DNA of 5,558 bases, from NCBI GenBank assembly GCA_945870175.1, contig CAMBRJ010000224.1, positions 1 through 5,558 on the forward strand. The letters are read 5' to 3'. Shown piece by piece: positions 1-5,558 of this stretch; the first letter of the stretch is position 1, and the number at the start of each line of letters is the position of its first letter. The notes beneath the pieces are model-generated. The model had not been told where the DNA came from. It made no database searches and saw only the letters and a list, made by a program, of their open reading frames with translations. Position numbers and translations under genes: made by a program. Source of the stretch: Gemmatimonas phototrophica (GTDB taxonomy: Bacteria; Gemmatimonadota; Gemmatimonadetes; Gemmatimonadales; Gemmatimonadaceae).

Positions 1-1
1 G

Positions 2-403
2 GCCCGGTTCGGCCTGACGCCGCAGGACGTGCTGACGCGAGGCCCTGAACTGGCACGCGACGCCGGCTGGGCACCCCTGATGGCGTATGAGGTGAGCCGG
101 GCTCGCGCCTTGTACGCGGCGGCGCTGCCGGGCATCGCCTTGCTCGACGGAGACGCTCAGCGCTGTGCCGCCGCCTGCGCCAACGGTTACGCGGGTATCC
201 TGACGGCCATTGAAGCGCAACATTACGACACCATTTCCACCCGCGCGCGCATTGGTCGTTTAGCGCGCGTCGGCATCCTCTGGAACGCCTGGCGCTATCG
301 CGCGCCGGCGCCGGATCTCTCCGCCTTGGGACACGGTCCGCGGATCGTGTGGGAACCCAATGCGGTGCCTTCCAATGCCGATTCCCTGATCCGACTGGCC
401 TGA
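2..403 (+). CDS. crtB: Phytoene synthase, C-terminal part (start lies upstream of window)
   Basis: Phytoene synthase condenses two geranylgeranyl diphosphates head to head into phytoene, the first committed step of carotenoid synthesis, at the membrane surface. The reading frame is open from position 2, giving 133 residues before the TGA at 401-403. An ATG at 29 is in frame, but homologous sequence continues upstream of it (ARFGLTPQDV), so it is not taken as the start. The visible part matches the end of the squalene/phytoene synthase fold: the helix YEVSRARALYAAALPGIALL, then YAGILTAIEAQHYD and a basic RARIGRLARV stretch, which corresponds to the family pattern Y-x-x-I-L-x-x-I-E-x-x-x-Y-D. 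The two Asp-rich catalytic motifs would lie upstream and cannot be checked. Another squalene/phytoene synthase paralogue (HpnC/HpnD-like) is possible, but the adjoining cruF and crtI favour CrtB. It is tightly spaced (13 bases) to the next gene, so the two are probably co-transcribed. Confidence 0.85.
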   Translation, partial: ARFGLTPQDVLTRGPELARDAGWAPLMAYEVSRARALYAAALPGIALLDGDAQRCAAACANGYAGILTAIEAQHYDTISTRARIGRLARVGILWNAWRYRAPAPDLSALGHGPRIVWEPNAVPSNADSLIRLA

Positions 404-408
404 GGGGG
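402..408 (+). promoter_or_regulatory. Ribosome binding site of the cruF-like gene, overlapping the crtB stop
   Basis: The purine run GAGGGGG overlaps the crtB stop codon and ends 8 bases before the ATG at 417. This is good Shine-Dalgarno spacing. It supports that start, and its overlap with the crtB terminus suggests translational coupling of the two genes. Confidence 0.6.
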
Positions 409-416
409 CTCCTCGC

Positions 417-1382
417 ATGACCGCTTCGACCGACCTTCGGGATGCGCTGAAGGACGCCTCGCCGTCCACGTTGTTCAGGATCGCCGGGCTGGCGCTCCTG
501 GGCCACGCGTTTTTCAGTGCGTTCTCGGCCTTCGCGTTCGCGACGTTTCTGGCGCCGCCGTATCCCGAGTGGCTGCAGACCGCGCAAAACCAGAAGGTGA
601 TGGCCGTGGGTTTCGCCTACGGCGGGGCGACCACGGTCACCCTGGGTGCCGTCGCCGGCTTGGCATTCCTGGCCCATTGCATCGGCACCCGTCGTGCGCT
701 GCTGGTGTTCCTGGTGTCGTTCTGCCTGGCCTTCATTTCCGAGTACGCCGGCACCGTCACGGACTATCCGTTCGGCGCCTACGAGTATACCAGCCAGCTG
801 GGCTACAAGATGTTCGGACGAGTGCCGTTCAACATCCCGACATCGTGGTTTTACATGCTGGTGGCGTCGCTGGCGATGTGCGGTCGCTTCCTGCCTGCCA
901 AAGACGACAATACGTCCAAGTGGTACTGGGCGCTCATGGGTGGCCTCGTGCTCACGGCGTGGGACGTCTCCATGGACCCGGCGATGGTGAAGACGAATCA
1001 CTGGTTCTGGCAGATCGGTACGCTCGCCGACCGCAGTGCCTTCGAGCAGTTCATCGGGAAGCCGATCTTTTTCGGCATGCCCATCACGAACTGGCTCGGC
1101 TGGCTGTTTACGGGCATCATCGTGGCGCGCGTGATGCTCGCCATCGTGCCGCCGAGCATGTGGTCGGCCAAGGTGTCGCCACATCGCCTGCCGATCGCGC
1201 TGTACGCCCTCAACGGCCTGCTCCCGCTCGCCATCTGCTTCCGGCAGGATATGGTGCTGGCCGGCGTGCTGGGCACGATCGCCATGGCCATTCCGCTGTG
1301 GGCCGCGCTCCGGAACGCCCCGCAGCCGGTCGGCACCCTCGGTACGTCGCCGATGGCGCGCGTCGCGGTCTCGGGCCGCTAG
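417..1382 (+). CDS. cruF: CruF-type carotenoid 1,2-hydratase (carotenoid biosynthesis membrane protein)
   Basis: Members of this family (DUF422/Caroten_synth) add water across the C-1,2 double bond of a psi end group. Characterised relatives are gamma-carotene 1'-hydroxylase of cyanobacteria and Deinococcus and bisanhydrobacterioruberin hydratase of haloarchaea. The 321-residue protein shows about eight hydrophobic segments, roughly at residues 20-45, 62-88, 93-112, 143-158, 170-183, 223-245, 257-275 and 279-297, so it is an integral membrane protein. Family-like conserved polar patches are visible: SEYAGT around 108-113, TDYPFGAYEY at 115-124, WDVSMDP at 182-188 and FFGMPITNWLGW at 218-229. 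The acidic residues E109, D116, D183 and D187 are candidates for the active site (inference). The start at 417 has a good ribosome binding site. Position between crtB and crtI supports a carotenoid role. The exact substrate (lycopene or a more desaturated acyclic carotene) cannot be read from sequence. Confidence 0.85.
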   Translation: MTASTDLRDALKDASPSTLFRIAGLALLGHAFFSAFSAFAFATFLAPPYPEWLQTAQNQKVMAVGFAYGGATTVTLGAVAGLAFLAHCIGTRRALLVFLVSFCLAFISEYAGTVTDYPFGAYEYTSQLGYKMFGRVPFNIPTSWFYMLVASLAMCGRFLPAKDDNTSKWYWALMGGLVLTAWDVSMDPAMVKTNHWFWQIGTLADRSAFEQFIGKPIFFGMPITNWLGWLFTGIIVARVMLAIVPPSMWSAKVSPHRLPIALYALNGLLPLAICFRQDMVLAGVLGTIAMAIPLWAALRNAPQPVGTLGTSPMARVAVSGR

Positions 1383-1440
1383 TGCCGCCTCTGACCGGCT
1401 GCCGTACGGGCACCGTGACCATGGCCAATGCGTTAATCTC

Positions 1441-1743
1441 ATGAACAACGCGATGGATCGACTCATCCCGATCTTCGATTCCGACGCGCTGCCGATCAGC
1501 ATTCTCGTCCTCATCGTGATCGAGGCCGCGGTGCTGTATGTGTGGCAGGCACGGAAGCCGTCGTCGCAGTTCGGCGCGCCGAACACGGCCCGCATCGTGT
1601 CGTTTCTCGGGGCCGGCGGATCACTGGTCGCGGCGATGATCTTTCATCGTCGGCCAGAGCCGTCTCCGGAAGGATTCGCGTTGGCGATGCTGGCGGCGCT
1701 CGTGATTCATCTCTGGCATATTGCTGTGCTCCTGCGTCGCTGA
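1441..1743 (+). CDS. Small three-helix membrane protein of unknown function in the carotenoid cluster
   Basis: I do not recognise a family. The 100-residue product has three hydrophobic segments, about residues 17-36 (PISILVLIVIEAAVLYVW), 51-68 and 78-97. Two short basic or polar links separate them (QARKPSSQFGAPNTAR and HRRPEPSPEG), and it ends in a basic LLRR tail. It has no signal peptide or catalytic motif that I can see. The ATG at 1441 has no clear Shine-Dalgarno sequence, and an ATG at 1453 is an alternative start. The frame continues open upstream without a standard start codon. The gene lies 58 bases after cruF and 47 bases before crtI in the same direction, so it is probably co-transcribed. 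A role as an accessory or scaffold for the membrane carotenoid enzymes is only a guess. The reading of this frame as the real one rests on its coherent transmembrane pattern; the overlapping upstream extension of the crtI frame lacks any such pattern. Confidence 0.65.
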   Translation: MNNAMDRLIPIFDSDALPISILVLIVIEAAVLYVWQARKPSSQFGAPNTARIVSFLGAGGSLVAAMIFHRRPEPSPEGFALAMLAALVIHLWHIAVLLRR

Positions 1744-1748
1744 CCATC

Positions 1749-1770
1749 GCGGCGGAGCGGCGCTCCCCGC
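1749..1770 (+). terminator. Short GC-rich hairpin between the small membrane gene and crtI
   Basis: GGAGC at 1754-1758 pairs with GCTCC at 1762-1766 across a 3-base loop. GCGG at 1749-1752 can extend the stem with CCGC at 1767-1770 past one bulged C. A pyrimidine tract (TTTCTTC) follows at 1771-1777. It could be a weak terminator or attenuator, or an RNA-processing or stability element that sets crtI expression relative to the genes before it. The T-run is interrupted, so termination is uncertain. Confidence 0.3.
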
Positions 1771-1790
1771 TTTCTTCAGCACCTCGGTTC

Positions 1791-3302
1791 ATGCGCATTG
1801 TTGTCATCGGCAGCGGCTTCGGCGGACTGGCCGCAGCCATTCGCCTGCAGGCACAGGGCCACGACGTCACGATCGTCGAGAAGCTCGACAAAGCCGGCGG
1901 TCGCGGGTACGTGTTCGAACAGGATGGATTCACGTTCGACGCCGGCCCGACCATCATCACGGCGCCGTGGCTCATCGACGAGCTCTTCGCGCTGACCGGC
2001 AAGAAGACCGAAGATTACATCAAGCTCGTTTTGCTCGATCCGTTTTATAACATCCGGTTCGAAGACGGCTCGGTGTTCCACTACAACGGCGACCGCGACG
2101 CCATCGTGCGTCAGGTGGGTGAGTTCAATCCCGACGACGTCGCCGGCTACTTGAAGTTCCGCGACAAGGCGTGGGAGATCTTCAACGTGGGCATGCCGCT
2201 CATCGACAAGCCATTCCTCACGGCCGGCTCGATGATCAAGATGCTCCCCGACCTGATCCGCACGCGCTCCGATGTGTCGGTGGCCGACCTCGCCGACAAG
2301 TATCTCAAGGACGAGCGCCTGCGGCAGGTGTTCTCGTTCCATCCGCTGCTGGTGGGTGGCAATCCGTACAAGACGTCGTCGATGTACGCGCTGATCCATA
2401 AGCTGGAGCAGCAGTGGGGCGTGCTGTTCGCGATGGGTGGCACCGGGGCACTCGTGCGGGCACTCGTGCAGGCGTTCGAGGACCTGGGCGGCACGATCCG
2501 CTTCGACAGTGAAGTGAAGGAAATCACCGTCGACAGCGCGCGGCGCCGCGCCACGGGCGTGAAGCTGGTGGACGGCGAAGTGCTCAAGTCCGACGCGGTG
2601 GTCTGCAACGGCGACGTGGCGCAAGCGTACCGCGCGCTGCTGCCGCCCGAGGCCCGGCCCTCGATGAGCAATGCCAAGGTAGAGCGCATGCGTTTCTCGA
2701 TGTCGCTCTTCGTGATCTATTTCGGCACCGACAAGCAGTACGAGCACATCGCGCATCATGAGATCATCATGGGCCCGCGCTACAAGGCGCTGCTGGAAGA
2801 CATCTTCGAGAAGAAGATTCTCGCCGACGATTTCTCGCTGTACTTGCATCGCCCCACGGCCACCGATCCGTCGCTGGCGCCGCCGGGACACGACTGCTGG
2901 TATGTGCTGTCGCCGGTGCCCCATCTGGGCGGCGACGTGGATTGGGAAGCCGTGGGCGACCGGTATCGCGACCGGATCATGGGCTATCTGGAAGAGCGGT
3001 ACATGCCCGACCTCAGCAAGCATATCGTCACCGAGCGCCGCATCGACCCGCGGTACTTCGAGAAGAACCTCAACAGTTATCTGGGAAGCGCCTTCGGCCC
3101 CGAACCCGTACTCACCCAGTCGGCCTACATGCGCCCGCACAACGTGAGCAAGGACCTTCCCAACCTGTACTTCTGCGGCGCCGGCACCCATCCCGGCGCC
3201 GGGATTCCCGGCGTGATCTCCAGCGGCAAGATCGTCGCGGAACTCATCGGCGGGGCACCCGCCCGGAGCACGGCACCGGCTCCGGAGCTGTCGCTGCGCT
3301 AA
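1791..3302 (+). CDS. crtI: CrtI-type phytoene desaturase (FAD-dependent)
   Basis: This enzyme desaturates phytoene stepwise to an acyclic red polyene (lycopene or, in some members, 3,4-didehydrolycopene) at the membrane. The 503-residue length is usual for the family. An N-terminal Rossmann motif is present at residues 7-12 (G-S-G-F-G-G), with E30 positioned to bind the FAD ribose and the AGGRG motif at 35-39. The FDAGPTI segment follows near 49-55. The C-terminal bacterial phytoene dehydrogenase signature is complete (NLYFCGAGTHPGAGIPGV, residues 458-475). The last 17 or so residues are a low-complexity Ala/Pro/Ser tail. The ATG at 1791 is chosen because the Rossmann strand begins immediately after it (MRIVVIGSGFGG). 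The open frame upstream overlaps the preceding gene and shows no homology. No good ribosome binding site is visible. CrtN or CrtD-like desaturases share these motifs, but the presence of crtB makes a phytoene desaturase most likely. The number of desaturation steps cannot be inferred. Confidence 0.93.
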   Translation: MRIVVIGSGFGGLAAAIRLQAQGHDVTIVEKLDKAGGRGYVFEQDGFTFDAGPTIITAPWLIDELFALTGKKTEDYIKLVLLDPFYNIRFEDGSVFHYNGDRDAIVRQVGEFNPDDVAGYLKFRDKAWEIFNVGMPLIDKPFLTAGSMIKMLPDLIRTRSDVSVADLADKYLKDERLRQVFSFHPLLVGGNPYKTSSMYALIHKLEQQWGVLFAMGGTGALVRALVQAFEDLGGTIRFDSEVKEITVDSARRRATGVKLVDGEVLKSDAVVCNGDVAQAYRALLPPEARPSMSNAKVERMRFSMSLFVIYFGTDKQYEHIAHHEIIMGPRYKALLEDIFEKKILADDFSLYLHRPTATDPSLAPPGHDCWYVLSPVPHLGGDVDWEAVGDRYRDRIMGYLEERYMPDLSKHIVTERRIDPRYFEKNLNSYLGSAFGPEPVLTQSAYMRPHNVSKDLPNLYFCGAGTHPGAGIPGVISSGKIVAELIGGAPARSTAPAPELSLR

Positions 3303-3350
3303 TCCATACCGGCGGCGGCGCGGTCGCAGCCGGCCGTCTCCCCCGATTGC

Positions 3351-3391
3351 AGGGCGGCCGTTCGGAGTTTTTCCGTCGGCGGCCCTGTTTT
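3351..3391 (+). terminator. Terminator-like hairpin after crtI
   Basis: AGGGCGGCCG at 3351-3360 pairs with CGGCGGCCCT at 3377-3386 with one internal mismatch. Inside it, CGGA at 3363-3366 pairs with TCCG at 3372-3375, closing a small loop. TTTT at 3388-3391 follows one base after the stem. A second imperfect stem (3309-3317 with 3325-3333) lies just before it without a T-run. This probably ends the carotenoid transcript before trigger factor. Confidence 0.55.
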
Positions 3392-3396
3392 CGCAG

Positions 3397-3426
3397 TTCA
3401 CCCCGACTCCCTGCCTCACTTAGATT
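3397..3426 (+). promoter_or_regulatory. Candidate sigma-70-type promoter for tig, positioned for a leaderless or nearly leaderless mRNA
   Basis: TTCACC at 3397-3402 (4 of 6 matches to TTGACA) and TAGATT at 3421-3426 (4 of 6 to TATAAT) are separated by 18 bases. The -10-like element ends only 7 bases before the tig ATG at 3434, so transcription would begin at or within a base or so of the start codon. No Shine-Dalgarno sequence is present there, which agrees with leaderless initiation. The motif matches are modest, so this is a prediction. Confidence 0.45.
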
Positions 3427-3433
3427 CCGACGC

Positions 3434-4678
3434 ATGACCATCACCATTACTCCGACCGAGAGCGCGGGAGTCTCGCGCCGCATGCAGATCTCGGTGCCGG
3501 CTGACACCGTCGCATCCTACGAAGAAAAGGCGGCGCGCAAGTACGCGACGCAGGCTCGCATTCCGGGCTTCCGCCCCGGCAAGGCCCCCACGGCGATGGT
3601 GCGCAAGCGCTACGCCGCTGAGGTGCGCCAGGAAGCGATTGAGCTCGCGATGAACGACGCGTTCCGCGAGGCCGTCGAGCGCGCAGGGCTGAAGCTCGCC
3701 GCGCAGCCCCACGTGCATGATCTCAAGTCCGAACCCGGCCAGCCGCTCGAGTTCGAGCTGCACTGCGAAGTGCGCCCCGAACTCACGCTCGAGAAGCTGG
3801 ACGGCTTGACGGTCGCGCGTCGCGACTCGGTCGTGACGGACGACCTGATCGATGACCAGATGGAGAAGCTCCGCGAGCAGAAGGCCGATTGGGCCCCGGT
3901 CGAAGACAAGCCGGCTCCCGGTGACATGGTCACGGTGATGCTCTCCACGGCCGACGCCGATGGCGCCCTCCCCGAGGGGAAGGAATACCGCCTCGTCCTC
4001 GGCGGTGGACAAGCCATTGCCGGCATCGAAGAGCTCATCATGGAGACCGCCCCCGGCGGCACCACCGAGCGTCAGGTGCGTTGGCCCGAAGACTTCCCCG
4101 ATGAATCGCAGCGTGGCGCCACGAAGCTGGTGCGCGTGGTGCTCACCGACGTGAAGCGCAAGTCGCTTCCGGCGCTCGATGACGCGTTCGCACGCGAGAT
4201 CGGCGATTTCGATACCGTGCAGATCCTGCGCGATGCCGTGCGCACCGACATGGGCGAGCATTCGAAGCGCGAAGCCGACGCGGACGTTCGTGGACAGATC
4301 ATCGACCAGATCGTCGAAGCCAATCCGTTCGACGTGCCCAAGGCGTGGGTGATGCAGCTCGTGGACGGCTACATGCAGATGTACGGCGTGCCCGATGCGG
4401 AGAAGCCGCGCTTCACGCAGGAGTTCGTTCCGATGGCCGAGCGTCAGGTGCGTCGCGATCTCATCATCGACACCATCGCGGAGCGGGAGTCGCTCACCGC
4501 GAGTGCATCGGCGGTGGATGCGCGCATTGAGGAGCTCGCGAAGGCCCGGAACGTGGACCCTGGCCAGGTGTACGCGCAACTGCAGAAGTCGGGTCGCTTG
4601 CAGGAGATCGAGCGCGAACTCACCGAAGACCGCGTCTTCGGCTGGCTGCTCGAGAAGAACCCCGTCACGACGGCGTAA
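3434..4678 (+). CDS. tig: Trigger factor, ribosome-associated chaperone and peptidyl-prolyl isomerase
   Basis: Trigger factor docks on ribosomal protein L23 at the exit tunnel and shields nascent chains. The 414-residue product is slightly shorter than the E. coli protein (432). The N-terminal ribosome-binding domain carries the docking signature GFRPGKAP at residues 45-52. The FKBP-like isomerase domain runs from about 155 to 240, with APGDMVTVML, LVLGGGQAIAGIEELI (186-201) and WPEDFPDE (216-223). The link PALDDAFA (245-252) leads into the helical C-terminal chaperone domain, which is rich in charged residues and runs to the end. The ATG at 3434 is chosen because the N-terminal beta-strand (MTITITPTESAGVSRRMQISV) begins directly; there is no Shine-Dalgarno sequence, and a promoter-like -10 lies just upstream. 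clpP follows 56 bases downstream, the common tig-clpP arrangement. The isomerase domain looks somewhat compact, so isomerase activity may be reduced (inference). Confidence 0.95.
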   Translation: MTITITPTESAGVSRRMQISVPADTVASYEEKAARKYATQARIPGFRPGKAPTAMVRKRYAAEVRQEAIELAMNDAFREAVERAGLKLAAQPHVHDLKSEPGQPLEFELHCEVRPELTLEKLDGLTVARRDSVVTDDLIDDQMEKLREQKADWAPVEDKPAPGDMVTVMLSTADADGALPEGKEYRLVLGGGQAIAGIEELIMETAPGGTTERQVRWPEDFPDESQRGATKLVRVVLTDVKRKSLPALDDAFAREIGDFDTVQILRDAVRTDMGEHSKREADADVRGQIIDQIVEANPFDVPKAWVMQLVDGYMQMYGVPDAEKPRFTQEFVPMAERQVRRDLIIDTIAERESLTASASAVDARIEELAKARNVDPGQVYAQLQKSGRLQEIERELTEDRVFGWLLEKNPVTTA

Positions 4679-4720
4679 CCGTACGATCCCCGTTCGAGAC
4701 ACCGCCCGACCAACCGTTTC

Positions 4721-4726
4721 AGGAGA
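4721..4726 (+). promoter_or_regulatory. Ribosome binding site of clpP
   Basis: AGGAGA lies 8 bases before the ATG at 4735, a strong Shine-Dalgarno match. It contrasts with the absence of one at tig, which fits clpP being an internal gene of a polycistronic message. Confidence 0.75.
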
Positions 4727-4734
4727 GTCGTAGC

Positions 4735-5349
4735 ATGGCATCGATCTACATGCCGTACATCATCGAGCGCTCAAGCCGTGGCGAGCGCACGTATGACATC
4801 TTCTCGCGCCTATTGATGGACCGCATTGTGTTCCTGGGGTCGCCGATCAACGACGACGTCGCGAACATCATCATCGCGCAGATGCTCTTCCTCGAGGCCG
4901 ACAACCCCGAGAAGCCGATCCACCTGTACATCAACTCGCCGGGCGGCAGCGTGTCTGCCGGTCTGGCGATGTATGACACCATGCAGTTCATCAAGGCGCC
5001 GGTGCACACCACGTGCATGGGCATGGCCGCCAGCATGGGCGCGTTCCTCCTGTGCGCCGGCGCCGCCGGCCATCGCAGCGCGCTGCCGCACGCGCGCATC
5101 ATGATCCACCAGCCGTCGCAGAATGGCGGCGGGGGCTCGGCGTCCGATATCGAAATTCAAGCGCGCGAAATTCTGTATCTCCGCTCGAAGATGAACGAGC
5201 TGATGGCCAAGCACTCTGGAAAGCCGGTCGAGCAGGTCGAGCGCGATACGGACCGTGACCGCTTCATGAGCGCCGAAGACGCCAAGGTGTATGGCCTCGT
5301 CGACAATGTGATTCAGCATCAGGCGGAGTTGGTGGCGGTAACGAAGTAA
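4735..5349 (+). CDS. clpP: ATP-dependent Clp protease proteolytic subunit
   Basis: ClpP is the serine peptidase that forms the double-heptamer chamber fed by ClpX or ClpA/ClpC unfoldases in the cytoplasm. The 204-residue protein has the full catalytic triad by alignment with E. coli: S100 in GMAASMGA, H125 in MIHQP and D175 in DRDRF. Other family hallmarks are SRGERTYDIFSRLL near the N-terminus, INSPGGSVSAG with the oxyanion-hole glycines at 66-76, and DIEIQAREIL in the handle helix. There is almost no propeptide; the mature-like region starts within about 10 residues. A glycine-rich segment (NGGGGSAS, 130-137) in the loop after the catalytic His is one residue longer than in E. coli. Start and ribosome binding site are clear. 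clpX would be expected next but is replaced in this window by an inverted copy of the clpP end. The coding sequence from codon 181 onward lies inside that inverted repeat. Confidence 0.96.
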   Translation: MASIYMPYIIERSSRGERTYDIFSRLLMDRIVFLGSPINDDVANIIIAQMLFLEADNPEKPIHLYINSPGGSVSAGLAMYDTMQFIKAPVHTTCMGMAASMGAFLLCAGAAGHRSALPHARIMIHQPSQNGGGGSASDIEIQAREILYLRSKMNELMAKHSGKPVEQVERDTDRDRFMSAEDAKVYGLVDNVIQHQAELVAVTK

Positions 5350-5370
5350 GGGACAACGGCAAACTCCCTG

Positions 5371-5462
5371 GGAAGCAGGGGGGAGGGTATCAGGAAGGAG
5401 GAAGCAGCAACCGCGCGCGGTTCACCTGCTTCCTGCCCCCTGATACCCTCCCCCCTGCTTCC
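5371..5462 (+). terminator. Strong stem-loop after clpP, possible bidirectional terminator
   Basis: The inner arms 5371-5407 and 5426-5462 form a 37-position stem with three mismatches, closed by the small loop at 5408-5425. The stem contains GGAAGCAG twice (5371-5378 and 5400-5407) and its complement twice (5426-5433 and 5455-5462). This gives alternative pairing registers. There is no T-tract directly after either arm, so classical intrinsic termination is unproven. Because the flanks may be misassembled, this inner hairpin is the part most likely to be genuine. Confidence 0.5.
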
Positions 5463-5483
5463 TAGGGAGTTTGCCGTTGTCCC

Positions 5484-5558
5484 TTACTTCGTTACCGCCA
5501 CCAACTCCGCCTGATGCTGAATCACATTGTCGACGAGGCCATACACCTTGGCGTCTTC
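5484..5558 (-). pseudogene. Inverted copy of the last 25 codons of clpP, cut by the window edge
   Basis: Read on the minus strand from 5558 to 5484, this stretch encodes EDAKVYGLVDNVIQHQAELV followed by AVTK and a stop. It is identical at every base to codons 181-205 (stop included) of the clpP gene. Whether a full second clpP continues beyond the window cannot be seen. Absence of any silent difference argues against an old paralogue and for either a very recent inverted duplication or a chimeric sequence end. Confidence 0.6.

Larger units (their letters stand above)
5275..5558. repeat. Long near-perfect inverted repeat (133-bp arms) covering the clpP 3' end and its terminator
   Basis: Arm 5275-5407 is the reverse complement of arm 5426-5558, with paired positions summing to 10833. 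Only four positions fail: 5370/5463 (G opposite T), 5395/5438, 5396/5437 and 5398/5435. The outer 95 bp are perfect and include 75 bases of clpP coding sequence. The 18-base centre (5408-5425) contains its own palindrome AACCGCGCGCGGTT at 5409-5422. The repeat runs to the last base of the window, so its true outer limit is unknown. Perfect symmetry that includes coding sequence suggests a fold-back artefact seeded by the hairpin, or a real inverted duplication. Confidence 0.95.

Noticed and set aside
569..1444. A 291-codon + strand frame overlapping cruF
   Set aside because: It is Arg/Gly/His-rich and shows no membrane pattern or motifs; the cruF frame has conserved family motifs and a good ribosome binding site.
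1542..1790. Possible N-terminal extension of CrtI by 83 codons
   Set aside because: The extension overlaps the small membrane gene, has no homology-like features, and the FAD-binding strand begins exactly at the ATG at 1791.
1776..3419. A 547-codon open frame on the minus strand opposite crtI
   Set aside because: It is the antisense shadow of a GC-rich gene. The protein is dominated by His, Arg, Ala and Val with no recognisable domain, while the + strand frame is a textbook CrtI.
3416..4741. A 441-codon open frame on the minus strand opposite tig
   Set aside because: Same cause: codon bias of tig keeps the antisense frame open. The product is a low-complexity His/Arg/Leu-rich sequence without motifs.
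4810..5319. A 169-codon minus-strand frame opposite clpP
   Set aside because: Antisense shadow rich in His, Arg, Ala and Val; no motif, and the + strand is an unmistakable ClpP.
5370..5387. Possible G-quadruplex in the G-rich arm after clpP
   Set aside because: Only three clearly separated runs of at least three G are present, so a strict four-tract motif is not met; the hairpin explains the G/C asymmetry better.
5275..5558. CRISPR array, transposon end or attachment site at the terminal repeat
   Set aside because: There is one inverted pair and no series of spaced direct repeats, no transposase, and the repeat contains host coding sequence, so a fold-back or duplication explains it better.

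Overview
This is a GC-rich bacterial window with every convincing gene on the + strand. It holds the end of a carotenoid biosynthesis cluster followed by the start of a protein-quality-control operon. The combination of crtB, a CruF-type carotenoid hydratase, a crtI desaturase and an adjacent tig-clpP pair, with high GC, suggests Gemmatimonadota (Gemmatimonas-like), whose acyclic glycosylated carotenoids are known. That assignment is an inference from gene content and has not been tested by any search.

Layout. Positions 2-403 hold the C-terminal part of a phytoene synthase (crtB) whose start lies upstream of the window. Thirteen bases later comes a CruF-family polytopic membrane protein (417-1382), then a 100-residue three-helix membrane protein of unknown function (1441-1743), then a complete CrtI-type phytoene desaturase (1791-3302). 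Together these make phytoene from GGPP, desaturate it to an acyclic polyene and probably hydrate a psi end. No lycopene cyclase is visible here. A terminator-like hairpin closes crtI. A candidate promoter placed so that transcription could begin at or within a base or so of the ATG drives trigger factor (tig, 3434-4678), and clpP (4735-5349) follows 56 bases later. Trigger factor binds nascent chains at the ribosome, and ClpP is the peptidase core of the Clp protease. The usual third member, clpX, does not appear.

The striking feature is the last 284 bases. Positions 5275-5558 form an inverted repeat with 133-bp arms (129 of 133 positions pair) around an 18-base loop. The outer 95 bp of each arm are perfect, and they include the last 25 codons of clpP (stop included), re-appearing on the minus strand up to the window edge. 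The inner part looks like a genuine strong terminator hairpin. The outer part looks like a fold-back: most likely an assembly or library chimera made at the hairpin, less likely a real tail-to-tail duplication of clpP.

I did not find a convincing undescribed multi-gene system here. The points worth checking are the terminal palindrome, the small membrane protein embedded in the carotenoid cluster, and the apparently leaderless tig start.
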